From the NCBI GenBank assembly GCA_904063045.1, contig CAJFCJ010000066.1, positions 16,450 to 62,282 on the forward strand: a DNA stretch of 45,833 nucleotides, in the 5' to 3' direction. This stretch comes from Dimorphilus gyrociliatus. Its lineage: Eukaryota; Annelida; Polychaeta; Dinophilidae. Both the position numbers and the translations under genes were made by a program. Below are positions 1-10,324 of the stretch, piece after piece. A model generated the notes under the pieces. That model saw only the letters and a list, made by a program, of their open reading frames with translations. It was not told the origin of the DNA and did no database searches. Every line of letters begins with the position of its first letter. The stretch's first letter is position 1.

Positions 1-110
1 TATAATATTAAGACATATATATTAAATTAACAATGGGTACGGTTTAACCAGGGTACGGTTTCACCTGCTCCCCTGTGTCTGGTATACATAAGGGATTGAT
101 AGTTTAACAT
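1..110. repeat. Dispersed repeat with short tandem units
   Basis: The stretch holds repeats of a unit reading roughly gggtacggtttcacc, at about 34-75, followed by ctgctccc. The same units, tandemly repeated with variation and again followed by ctgctccc, occur near 40685-40762. The two copies are in the same orientation. I do not recognise the family. Confidence 0.5.
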
Positions 111-359
111 AGGCCTACAGACCTTATTCTACAAGCAACCCTAAGCATATACTATATTTATATATTGTTGAGTTGGTATTTATCAAAAGAAATCACTAGT
201 GAGGCGAAAGCGTCCTTCGTCTTGACCGTTTAGGAGTTCGGTTATACAACATCATAGATTTTTTACTACCCATTGTTGTTATAAATCTCAAAGAGAGCTT
301 ATCAATGATATGCTAGTCCAAACCGGACATTAAATCACCCCTTATCTTAGATTCAGGGT
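111..359. other. No gene recognised
   Basis: AT-rich sequence left of the GST inverted-repeat arm. I see no coding exon or structured element here. Confidence 0.4.
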
Positions 360-2213
360 GATTAGGGCAGAATATTACAGTTCAGTTCTCTTCATTTATG
401 TTGAGAACTTATACTTGTAAGGTTGGAGACAAAGAAGTTCAGAAATATTGAAAAATAGCAGACAGCTTTTTAGATGATAATTAAATCAAATTTTAATAAT
501 GTAAACATTATCATATGATATTAAAAAATCAATTCAATGTGAAGGTCAACCTATTAATAGCTATTTTGTAGACAAAAAAAGAGAAGGTGCAAATATTCAA
601 TTAAACCAATTCAAACTCGATAAACATCATATCCCTTATAGAATTTTGAAACATTAAATGCATGATTTTCCCTCTAATGATTATTCCTTTTCAAATCATT
701 GCTCCTTGTAAGTCAGTTGGTGATTTCCTATCGTATTTAATACAATTTACTAATGCCATCTGTTGTTGAGATATAGAACTATTTTGTATTGCTTTAATTA
801 TGAAATCTATTGATATTTTCACCACTTATCTTCTAGGACAAATCGTTAATTTATTCATAGAAGGCCTATATATCCAGGAAAACCATATGTCCTTACAGCA
901 GCAGTTCTTCTGTCTTGAATTTAGTTGTCCGAAATATTCACATTACAATTATTGACTTACTTTATAGTAAAGTTCAAATGAACATAGCAATTGTGGGACA
1001 TTTACTATAGGAGGCGCTGTAGCATAGCACGCTTTATCAACCTCTTCTGCTAGTATAAAAGGAATACAAATGTCTGCTATAATTACACTTACCCGAATAG
1101 ACGAAATCAGAAGAGAAAAAACATAGATAATCCAGAAGATATGGAATTTTACTACTTTATTCTTAGCCCTCTTAGCAGAAGTGTTCTTTTTACAGCCAAA
1201 ATTTTAGACATAAAACTGAACTTGAAGGTTGTAAGCCTTTTAAAGGGAGAACAAAAAAGTGAGGAATATGCCAAGGTTTGTATATTATAATTCTTATATT
1301 AATGAATCACTTTATTCTGTTTATATCTTGCTCTTTAGATAAATCCTCATTCTAAAGTTCCTACTCTTGTTGATGGAGATTTCGTATTGTCCGAATCAAG
1401 GGCAATCATGATCTATCTCTTTAACAAGCATGGAAAATCAAAGGATGATTATCTCTATCCTAAAGATTTGAAGAAGAGAGCCAAAGTTGATCAATTCCTT
1501 TATTACTCTGCATCTTCATTTGTTTCAGCTCTTCTTGGTTATTTTAGGATAGTATTCACTGGACAGAGACAACCAACAGAGGAAGAGAAAAGCAAGTTTG
1601 AAGGAGCATTGGCTGACCTTGATCGTATTTACTTTCAGAATTCTAATTTCCTTTTTGGTGATAAGCCAACATTAGCTGATTTTGATTTGGCAGCAACTCT
1701 ACAACAGATGGAATTGATCAAAGTTGATTTTTCAAAATATCCAAGAATTTCTAAATTTCTGAATGCAGTTAAAAAATCGGAGTTTTTTAAAGCTGGTCAA
1801 CAAGAATTTAAGCAAACTGCTGAAGCTCTGCAAAAACGTTAACACTAAATTCTGTTATGTAATTCTAAATTCAATAATTTGTCTTTTCTATTGTTTGTGT
1901 TTATTTCAAAGAAATACAGCAAAAATGTGCTAGTTGAGTTAGCAAGTTGATAAAATAGAAATATATTGACTTTTGATATGGAAAATATATCGGTTGTTAA
2001 GTGTTTTACAAATAGCTACGTGGCGTTTCTAGTTACGGATGAAATCATTCTGGAAAATTTATCATCTGAGCTACCATCTCAACTGCCTAAATTCTTGATA
2101 CAGATTATAAAGCAGAGCACCTGGCTAAAGGCTTTCCAAAAGTATTGATTTGAGCTATGTATATAGTCTAAAATTATGATATTGGGCTCTTTTTCCAAAT
2201 TCCATAATACTAG
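360..2213 (+). repeat. Left arm of inverted duplication carrying a GST gene
   Basis: This arm matches the reverse complement of about 10325-12215. Matches run from near 360 (aattac/cttcattt region), through the 5' flank (480-540, 660-790, 960-1070), the GST gene, and the 3' flank to about 2213. Through the gene the pairing axis is exact: paired coordinates sum to 12564. The flanks differ by many substitutions and small indels, so this is not a recent perfect copy. Beyond 2213 and below about 360 the similarity stops. Confidence 0.85.
1141..1842 (+). CDS. Glutathione S-transferase, delta/epsilon-like (copy 1)
   Basis: A cytosolic enzyme that conjugates glutathione to electrophiles. There are two exons: 1141-1275 (45 codons, donor gtttgt) and 1339-1842, giving 212 aa, the usual length for this class. 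The N-terminus MEFYYFILSPLSRSV is the thioredoxin-fold start. Ser9 sits at the position of the catalytic serine of delta GSTs. INPHSKVPTLVDGDF and the ESRAI glutathione-binding motif follow, then an all-alpha C-terminal domain containing GDKPTLADFDLA. The start was chosen because it gives the family N-terminus exactly. An inverted paralogue lies at 10722-11423 with the same exon lengths. The family call is from motifs known for arthropod delta/epsilon GSTs; separating delta from epsilon would need a tree. Confidence 0.93.
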
Positions 2214-2244
2214 AATTGCACAGGTCATTGGATCCAGATAGAAA

Positions 2245-2375
2245 TGCATAGTGTGCACTTAGATATAAGGATGTGTCAGTATATAAAGGTACTTCAGAAA
2301 GACTCCTATTTCGTAGAGTTAGTTTTTAGCACTTTAGAAAGAATTCCATTTCGTAGGAAATAGACTCTTTGATCA
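2245..2375 (+). repeat. Dispersed repeat, second copy near 41645-41825
   Basis: The segment starts at gtgcacttagatataa and contains two variants of a unit like ctttagaaagacttctatttcgta, ending gaaatagactcttt. The same arrangement, with an extra unit, is found at about 41653-41823 on the same strand. It begins just inside the end of the GST arm. The family is not recognised. Confidence 0.6.
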
Positions 2376-2867
2376 TAACAGATGGTGGCTACTTGGGAAT
2401 TAACAAAGAAACATGGAAAAGATGCATGTCAAAGTTGTTATATCTTATTCAATACCAGATGCTGAAGATGCAGACTTATTTTGCAGTAGCACATATTGGC
2501 CACATGGCCTTAATCTGAACATTATATTTTATATGTGTCATACAGCGGTCTTTCATATTTTTGTTACTTGTGAATTATGAGATTGTTAGATTTGAACTTT
2601 GTAATCCTTTGACCCGTTGAACCCAAGCTTTGGAAAATGTATAATAGGAAATGCATTTCCCAAGCTTGTCAGTTCAGTTCTTTAACTGTTAGCTGGCTGT
2701 TTGAACGTGCTTGTTTAGAACTAGAAACTCATTTACCCAATACATATTCTTTGTACGAAATACTGGCATTTTGGTGATTAATTTCTACTGAAATTACATT
2801 TGCTATGACCGTTTGTGGATGAACTTTAAAGGTTATATTCATTTGAGTACTTTTGGCAAATTGGTAA
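2376..2867. other. No gene recognised
   Basis: AT-rich intergenic sequence. No exon with a known motif is visible on either strand. Confidence 0.4.
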
Positions 2868-3331
2868 ATGATTGGGAAGGACGAATACTGTTCTGAAGAA
2901 GCAGACATTTCTATAATTACAATACAAAAAGGTACAAATATGTCGAAGTTGACAGTCCGTAATTCAACTTTGAGAAATGACATTTTGGTATATGAAAGTA
3001 ACAAAATTAGAGCAAAGGAAATAGATGAGTATCTCTCTATAATAAATGAATTATTGTTGAGAATTAAAGGTAGTGCTGCCAAAGTTGATAGTAATAGCTC
3101 TTTGAAGTATCAGTCATCAACTGGGGCAACTACAATTTTGTTTTGATTGTGAAAAATAATTGTGAAGCTTTTTGGACAGAGATTTCTGTGATAAATGTTT
3201 GGAAAATTTATTGGAAGAAAGAAAAAAAAAGACCTTGACAGTATTCATATTATTTGTTGAAAGTGATTGCTTTTTGAAAACAATGTCTACTGGCCAATCA
3301 TTCCAAGATCCAGACAATAATGGTTGTTGAT
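2868..3331 (+). pseudogene. Unidentified coding remnant with a CxxC pair
   Basis: An open frame from 2868 encodes about 90 residues with a helical, charged middle (IDEYLSIINELLLRIKG). After its stop near 3146, a neighbouring frame continues with FCFDCEK and then FCDKCLENLLEERKKK up to about 3215, and another stretch runs to 3331. The two CxxC pairs could belong to a zinc-binding (RING/B-box-like) module broken by frame changes, but the remaining ligands are not clear. It may equally be chance coding. No function is assigned. Confidence 0.25.
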
Positions 3332-3389
3332 CATTGAGTAAGGTAAATAATTATTATAAGTCGTATGCTATTTCCATCCTTTCTCATCT

Positions 3390-3790
3390 CAACATTCTTC
3401 AATTACAGCAGAATTACTAAAACATCAATCAATTCGCTTGCTTCACTAAATGCTCTGGACTCTTCACCTTCAGCATCAACTTTCATCATAGCACTTTTAA
3501 ATGATATTGATTCAATCAAATCATCTATTGGTTCAATAACCCATCTACTTCTTCGACATTAAATACGGTACATAGACCTAAGTTTTGCTCCAATGTTAAT
3601 AAATCCTGCATTTGGAGTTTTCTTAAGCAATTTTGATAAAATATCAAAACTGTCTTTATCGTATTTATGTCTTTTATTTCACTTTAATAATCTTGATATA
3701 ATGGATTCATTGTGGAGGCACATTTTAACCATCTTCGCCCGAATGAGTGGTAAGCATTGATATACTTCAGTGCAAAGTATTAATGTGAAA
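3390..3790 (-). pseudogene. FkbM-family methyltransferase remnant
   Basis: The minus strand encodes, in pieces, FDILSKLLKK followed by AGFINIGAKLRSMY, which resembles the SAM-binding start of FkbM methyltransferases (F-x-D-x-G-A-N/K). Further along, in another frame, EPIDDLIESISFKS precedes MMKVDAEGEESRAFSEASEL, which matches the family's C-terminal K-x-D-x-EG-x-E motif. A stop and frame changes separate the blocks, so it is read as a decayed copy. FkbM proteins methylate sugars and other small molecules. Assignment rests on two motifs only. Confidence 0.5.
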
Positions 3791-4523
3791 TTCTTACACC
3801 AGGGGGCTCTCAAATTTATTCTAGGCTACAATTATAGCTAGCGGATGCATACATCAGAAATTGACAGGGTGTTGTTGAAAACGGCCACAGTTTTTCCAAA
3901 ATGATCAAATTTTTCCATTTCTATATCAAAAACTTTTCCAAAGAATGGAATCTTTGTTCCATTTCCAAAAGAAAACCAAATTATAGAATAGGTGTGTTCT
4001 TTCCTATTTTTTTCTTACAGTTTTATTTAGGTGTAGGAAGTAATCATTATTCAAATCAGACAACTTATGATGATCTTGAGGTGAACTTGATTATTCTTAG
4101 GTCTTCAGTGCAGTATCTTTCTGAAAATATAGAAGGACAACCTGATTTTTTGGGCGATGAATCATCTAGAAATTTGTCAATGAACTAGAAGTATATTTTC
4201 TAGCTATTCTAAAAGATTGCCCTCTATCATTTCACATGCCATAATGCCTCCATCTGTTGTAGGCTGATATTCTCCTTCCATTATTCCAATAACTAAATAT
4301 GTGATGATTTGTGAATGAACAAAAGAATAGAGGCCTATTGTTTTCACAGAAGGAAGATACTGGCATTGATTAATGAAAAATGAAATAGTAAAGACATAAA
4401 GAATTCATTGCCTTCAATCATTCAGCAGATAATGATAAATGCAAATGTTTATTGATAAAAACTATATAGGGGAAAAAGTTTTTGTTTATCTCTCTTTTCC
4501 AACAATATTGGAATGAGGTGGAG
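3791..4523. other. Mostly unassigned intergenic stretch
   Basis: There is a polypyrimidine-AG acceptor-like site near 4008-4020, followed by an open frame to 4188. That frame encodes an acidic tail with no known motif and could be an orphan exon. Otherwise nothing is recognisable. Confidence 0.3.
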
Positions 4524-6071
4524 ATGTTGAAAATGATATTCACTTTGATATTTACAACAATATTATTTACGTGTAACGCCTACTTTGAACGTTACATCAA
4601 TTCAATGGAATTAAGATATCATAATAGATACAAGTTTTAGCAACGACAAAATTATATTCATCTTGCGTTGAGTGGTTTAAAGATAACAATCAACACTCAC
4701 CCGAATACGTTTACATTGCCGATACATTCAATTCTTGGTATGAAGATGTTGCAAAAATAGAATCCGGATCTGAATGCAAATCTTCAAGTGGCAATTGTAA
4801 ATTGGCTTTTCAAGATACTCTACACTTTATTGATGAAATGTGGAAACCAACTGCCAATGATTTAATAACTTTTATAATGGTTGAAATGTTTAAAAAGTAC
4901 ATTATACAAGAAATACAAATTAATATCAGCCGTTAGAAAATGATATTGATAAAATAACTGTTTTAAATCAAGATAATGCAATATTTATCAATGTCAATCA
5001 AACATCTAATTGGACTAGAATCTTTACAAAATTAGAAACAAAATGGCTGAAATTTGTTATTGATGAAAAAGATGGAAAATTTATTGGAATCTATGAGATA
5101 AAAGCTTTTAGCCATCTTCCAATAATGAAACAGTTTAGATGCCATAAAGAATCCAATTCTAAAGTCATCACTTTGGATTTTATGCCGGGTTTGGCAAAAT
5201 ATGTCAAATATACGCCTACATCAATGGATTCTTGCAATACGAAAAAGAAAATTTATCCAATAGAGTGTGTTTAAATTTCTTTAGTTTTCGTTTTACATTT
5301 TCTTTTAATAATTTCAGAGTTAGTTATCTAATGGCTGAAAGATTGAATGAGTACAACATTTATCTTCGTTATCAAGAAATTACTATAAGATGCTCCGATG
5401 GGAAAAGTGATAACGTTCTGGCAACGTTGCGTCTAAAGAACAATGTTACCTATTCATTCTTAAACGATAATATTACGTGTTTTCAAACATATTCTGATTG
5501 TTCATGCAAAAATCATGGAAACGATTCTATTAAATATTCTGTTCATGAAAATTCACAGCATTTTCCAATTTTGGAATTATGCATTGGTAAAAGATACGAA
5601 GATGTTAAATTGGATTTTGTGGAGATTTTAATTTCTCATCTACATCTTGTCTCATTTATAGAGTCAAAATCATCTTCGAATGAGATAATTGTTGATAATG
5701 ATATGTCTACTTGTTCAGCTGACTTTCATTCAAATATCGTTTCTCTACATCAAGTTGCAAATAGTTCGATGAAAGTTTCAATTTGGTTCAAAAATCAAGG
5801 AAATCTAATCAACTGTAACGATTTCAATGTTTTTAAACAAGAGGAAGACAGGTGTGGACAGAATTCACTTAAACAATGTAAATGGATCAATATGGAATAT
5901 TATATTCATGGTCCGCTGTTTGTTTGCGATTATCATTGCGATTATGGAAGAATTCACCAAGTACTCATTAGAAAAGGACAACAAATTTTCGCCAATAGCG
6001 AATATATTTGCGAAGTATCAACATTTCTACTTGAAACAAATTTTCCAAATAACCGTCAAGATTACTCTTAA
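4524..6071 (+). pseudogene. Secreted discoidin/F-type-lectin-like protein, frame-broken
   Basis: The start at 4524 gives a clear signal peptide (MLKMIFTLIFTTILFTCNA). The reading then needs a frame change before a TAG at 4638, continues as VLATTKLYSS...WYEDVA (a discoidin-like strand pattern), and changes frame again near 4925-4936 before ENDIDKITVLN. The third part runs to 5264 (donor gtgtgt), is spliced across 54 bp to 5318, and ends at 6071. The last ~85 residues have a cysteine pattern (FVCDYHCDYG) that lines up with the C-terminus of the intact protein at 36328-37674, so the two are paralogues with the same layout. It is probably an extracellular recognition protein, now broken in two places. 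If the frame changes are sequencing errors the gene would be intact. Confidence 0.65.
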
Positions 6072-6499
6072 ATGAAGAGTCAATCTCTTTTGCAATGAAT
6101 TTGATAAAATGTTTAATTTATCAATTTTCCTTCTCTTGACATATTTTATTTACAAATAGAAAAAAAATTCCTTAATAATAAAAAAGACAAAATTGATTCA
6201 AAAAGTTAAGGTCAATGTCAGCAATATATAATATATCATGCTCTTGTCAATCCATGGAGGATAGGTCAGCAACTCTCTTTTGCCAACAACAACAATGATC
6301 CTCCTTTCATAGAATGTTCATTAGAAGAGGAGCAAAAAAAAAGAAAAGTCCAAAAGTATTTCTAAATAATACAGTGTCCCAGAAGTGCAAAAAATTGACA
6401 AGTTCTACATTTTAAAACCATATAACCATATAACCCTGTTTGCTAATATAAGTCAATGTGATTTTATAAATCAAAAACACAATTGAAAAGGATCTTGTA
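6072..6499. other. No gene recognised
   Basis: AT-rich spacer between the lectin-like gene and the LRR gene. No motif was found on either strand. Confidence 0.4.
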
Positions 6500-7942
6500 A
6501 TGTTTGTTAATTCACTAAAGAATATATCAATTAATTGTGTGAGTAATAATTTATGCTCTATCGTGGAATTCTGCAAGAAAGAAGATATAAAAATACCTTT
6601 TAAGCTGAGCAATGAAATATGTGAACATTTCTAAACTGATAATAAATCATATTTATATGGAAATGTTAGTCAATTTTCCTATAATGTTTTACCTTTAACT
6701 TCTATCACAATAGACAATAGAGAAGGGATCAGAATTGAAAATTTAAAGTTTTTGAGAGGCCATCCATTAAAAACATTGACTATTTATAATGGTTCATATG
6801 ACGAGTTACCAATCAGTTCAAAAATTGAAAATTTGAAATTAGTAAGCACAAAACTGACTTCTAGTGTCTTTAGTCAATTGGAGAAAGATTTGCAGGACTG
6901 TGTTTGCCTAAAATCAATTACAGTAACACAAGCAGCCGATATATCTTTTTCTTCTTTTAAGAATTTATGTAATGGATTAAAATGGGCAAATTGTTCATTA
7001 GAAGAAATTAACTTTTCAAATTGTGAATTATCAGAAGAAAAAGGAAACCTTCTAAGTAATCTATTAACAGAATATACAACTCTAAATGCTATAAACTTAA
7101 GTTATAATCAACAATTAAATAATGAAATTGAAAAAATATTTAGTGGATTAAAATCATCGTCTCTGTCTTTGCAACATATTGATTTGTATAATTGTAAGTT
7201 ATCAGAGAAACACAGCTTTTGGCTTGCAGATTTATTATTTGAATGTAAAGGATTAACTTATTTAGATATTGGTAACAATAATGATATGATGAAAGGATTT
7301 GAAAAAATATGTAATGGATTAAAATCATCGTCAAATACATTGAATCTTTTAAATTTTGCTTTTTGTGATTTAATTGAAGAGCAAGCATTTTGGTTAGGTG
7401 ATTTACTCTTTGAATGCAAACTATTGAGTTGTATATCATTTAATAATAACAGATTTATGAAAAATGGATTTCAGAGTATATGCAAAGGATTAAAATCATC
7501 GTCGTCATCCTCTCTACAACAAATTACATTGTTCCAATCAAATTTAACTGAAGAACATGCATTTTGGTTGGGTGATCTCCTATTGGAATGTACAAGCCTT
7601 CAAATAATAAATTTAAACTATAACACAAATATGGAAAAAGGATTTCAAAGTATATGCAATGGACTAAAATTTTCGTGTTTCATTTTGAAACATATTAATT
7701 TCTCATTTTGTGATTTATCAGAGGAACAAGCATTTTGTTTAGATGATTTATTATCAAAATGCACAGCTTTAAGACATTTAAATCTGTCTTTTAATTGTAA
7801 TATGAAAAATGGATTCAACAGAATATGTTCTGGATTAAATTCTTCCCATTTCACTTTACGACACATCAGTTTACTTCAGTGTTCTTTGTCAGAAGAGCAA
7901 AAGCTTTTGTTAAATAAATTCCCATTTACAATACAACTCTAA
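6500..7942 (+). CDS. Ribonuclease-inhibitor-type LRR protein with in-frame TAA
   Basis: From 6752 an uninterrupted 396-aa frame encodes about six tandem units of roughly 54 residues. Each unit is a pair of RI-type leucine-rich repeats with consensus blocks such as ICNGLKSSS, L.HI.F..C.LSEEQAFWL.DLL and LNLSYN. Such repeats form a curved scaffold for protein-protein binding and are the type found in NLR proteins. The same frame extends upstream to an ATG at 6500 (MFVNSLKNISINCV..., then IPFKLSNEICEHF, an F-box-like start), but a TAA at 6632-6634 interrupts it. Translation either begins at 6752, or the gene is a recent pseudogene, or the TAA is an error. It ends at 7942. Confidence 0.75.
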
Positions 7943-8242
7943 AATAGAGAATATTGGACACTCTGCCTTATATTTTTTAATGTCTTATCTTCCCTTTTGT
8001 TAAGCTTTGCACTGATTTCATAAAGTTCTAACATAGAATGTTTGAAATATAAATAAACTCTTTCCTGTCTTTTCTTTATATATGCACAAAAAATAATCAA
8101 TGAAATATATATTTTTCATGGTGTAGTACTGACTTTTTCACTTGCTACTATAGAAAAATAGGAAAGTTTAGTGAATAATTTAGTGTAAAAATTCCAAATT
8201 TCTATTTTTTGCTATCATTCAAATATTCAAAGTGAAGAAATA

Positions 8243-8500
8243 ATGAATCTGCTTTTGTTCAACATCTTCGTTTTCTCTTCAAGTATTTTCTCTTTCCTTA
8301 ACACACCAAATATATTTCTAGCAAATCTGAAAATAAATTCTCTTTTCAAATAATATTTTAAATGTTGGAATGAAACAATTTATGCAAAACTTGAAAATTT
8401 TGGAAATGGAGAAATCAAGTGCTCAGATAGAAGTGATGGATTAAATTGTCATTCGCCCAATTATAATGGTGAAGATGCCAAAAAAAATTGTCTTATGTAG
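8243..8500 (+). pseudogene. Small secreted cysteine-containing protein, broken by TAA
   Basis: ATG at 8243 starts a hydrophobic signal peptide (MNLLLFNIFVFSSSIFSFL). After 36 codons there is a TAA (8351-8353). The same frame then runs on, without a shift, through CWNETIYAKLENFGNGEIKC and a CSDRSDGLNC block that resembles half of an LDLa repeat, to TAG at 8500. About 85 residues in all. It is read as a dead or mis-sequenced short secreted gene. The LDLa link is weak. Confidence 0.4.
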
Positions 8501-8806
8501 TTAATTTAGGTCAGATTGGTATGACTTACAACAAGCAAATGCTGTGAAAAAATAAGCTTAATTCAACAATTTCACAAGTCTTTGACAGTTTATACAGGTT
8601 ATTTACCTTTGCAGACAGAATTATAATTTGAAAATAAGAGTATGTAGTCTTAACATGGTAAATGATACTTTCCCATAACAATACTATTTAAGAGTTGTTT
8701 GATGACATGGTGTAAGATTCTTCTACTAATCCAATATAAAATTATATTATTATAAAATTTCCTATTGAATAAATGCAGAATATTTTTACTATAACTTCAT
8801 AATAAG
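8501..8806. promoter_or_regulatory. Upstream region of the orphan GPCR
   Basis: AT-rich 5' flank of the GPCR gene. I cannot point to a specific promoter element. Confidence 0.2.
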
Positions 8807-9727
8807 ATGGAGAATGACACTACTCTTTTCATAGCTGATTTGAATTTAAATTTTTACAAGCCATTTTTTATTTATGTGTCATTAGTTATAATTATTGGTA
8901 TACCTTCAAATTGCCTTATTCTATGCTTTTATGATTTCAAGAAAAAATTTTCTCCTTATGACATACTAATAAAGACTATGGCAGTTATTGATATTCTAGT
9001 ATGTGGAATATGTGCTCCCTGTGAAATTCTTCTTGAAATAGGTTTTATTAAAAATGTTCTCATATGTAAGATGACTGTCTTTCTCTATAATTCAATTTTA
9101 GTTACCTCCCCAATGAGTTTTCTAGTTGTTGCTGTTGAAAGATGGTTTTGTATTTGTAGGCCTCTTAAAATACTCGATCGAAAACACGTAAAAGTAGCAT
9201 TTCTATCAATTGCATCATTTGGTATTGTATCCGGTACATTCAATTGTATCAAGTATACAATCAAACTTGGCAAAAGATTTGATGGCCATATATCAAATAG
9301 CTGTTATCCTGCAAGTGGAGTCATTGACAATATTCACAAATATGCAATTCAATGTACATATATAGTGGCTATAACTGTGAATTATTCAATGTATGGTCTA
9401 GTCTATAGGGCTATCATTTTAAGACGTCTCAGGTTAAAAAAGACTAAGGGAAATGGAAACAACTCAAAAGATTCCTTAAAGAAATATGGTCAAAAGTTGA
9501 AAACTGTAACTATGCTGTTTGGCATTACAACAATATATATATTCAGTTGGTTTCCACTTTTACTAGAAGCTTTTGGCATTATGCCAAAAAATATTATTTT
9601 GAATCAATTATATCTAATTAATAATTTTTCAAATTTTTTTATATATATCATATTCCAAGAAAAATTTCGAAAGAATATAGCGAAATACTTTTTTGGCAAA
9701 TATCAAGCATCAATCACAGCAGAATGA
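8807..9727 (+). CDS. Orphan rhodopsin-family GPCR, single exon
   Basis: A 306-aa intronless protein with seven hydrophobic segments: TM1 about 20-45 (IGIPSNCLILCF), TM2 55-80, TM3 90-115, TM4 130-150, TM5 180-205, TM6 235-255 and TM7 265-285. The DRY motif at the end of TM3 is ERW (VAVERWFCICRPLK). The TM3 cysteine (ICKM) and an extracellular-loop-2 cysteine (SNSCYP) are present for the usual disulfide. TM6 has the family's F-x-x-x-W-x-P form (YIFSWFPLLLEAF). The TM7 NPxxY motif is replaced by NFSNFFIYI. It is a plasma-membrane receptor of unknown ligand; the short N-terminus suggests a small ligand or peptide. The frame is intact, and the motif losses mark a divergent, lineage-specific receptor. 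Confidence 0.85.
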   Translation: MENDTTLFIADLNLNFYKPFFIYVSLVIIIGIPSNCLILCFYDFKKKFSPYDILIKTMAVIDILVCGICAPCEILLEIGFIKNVLICKMTVFLYNSILVTSPMSFLVVAVERWFCICRPLKILDRKHVKVAFLSIASFGIVSGTFNCIKYTIKLGKRFDGHISNSCYPASGVIDNIHKYAIQCTYIVAITVNYSMYGLVYRAIILRRLRLKKTKGNGNNSKDSLKKYGQKLKTVTMLFGITTIYIFSWFPLLLEAFGIMPKNIILNQLYLINNFSNFFIYIIFQEKFRKNIAKYFFGKYQASITAE

Positions 9728-9959
9728 ACGTATCACTGTAAAAATGATGATTGAGTATCAGAGGCAAATTTTTGTGGAATTATTTAACTAGTAACAAGAA
9801 ATCAAAATAAAGACACTAAGCAGTGTAGACTTTTTTTTGTTATTCTTCTTTTGAAATCACTGAATTCAGTTAAATAAAGTTATTGTTCTTATTAAGAGAT
9901 AAATATCCATTTTTCAAATCATCTTCTTAATTTAAAACTTTTTCGATATTATAATCAGG

Positions 9960-10311
9960 GAAAATTAGATTGTCAATTGTAATTTTCCGTTCAATTTATC
10001 ATTGCGGTATATCACCTGAAATACAATTTCGCTACAAATCACCTTGCTAGTACTTTCAATAGTCAGTTGACCATTGAAAATATTCAAATAATTTGCAACC
10101 TGCTCCGATTCACTTGAAATTGTGTATAAAGATCTAAATCTAGATCTAACCGAACTGAACCAGTGTACAAAATTTGAGCAAATTCGGCCAAACGATTCTG
10201 GAGCAATGGAGCTTTGAAGTTGATAGCTTTAATATGTTTTAAAACCGTTTGTTTGAAATGAAATGTACGTCCTTGAAGATCAGAATTTGGATATTCCTCT
10301 TTAAGTGACAT
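9960..10311 (-). pseudogene. Unidentified coding fragment, one frame change
   Basis: ATG at 10311 on the minus strand opens 75 codons beginning MSLKEEYPNSDLQGRTFHF. An overlapping neighbouring frame then continues (SESEQVANYLNIFNGQLTIE) to a stop near 9998-10002. Both pieces have good coding character, so this is probably one protein with a frame break. It starts directly outside the end of the right GST arm. I do not recognise the family. Confidence 0.35.
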
Positions 10312-10324
10312 ACATATTTGTATA

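Noticed and set aside
7140-7866. Minus-strand frames opposite the LRR gene
   Set aside because: They arise from the repeated sequence of the plus-strand LRR units and have no motif of their own.
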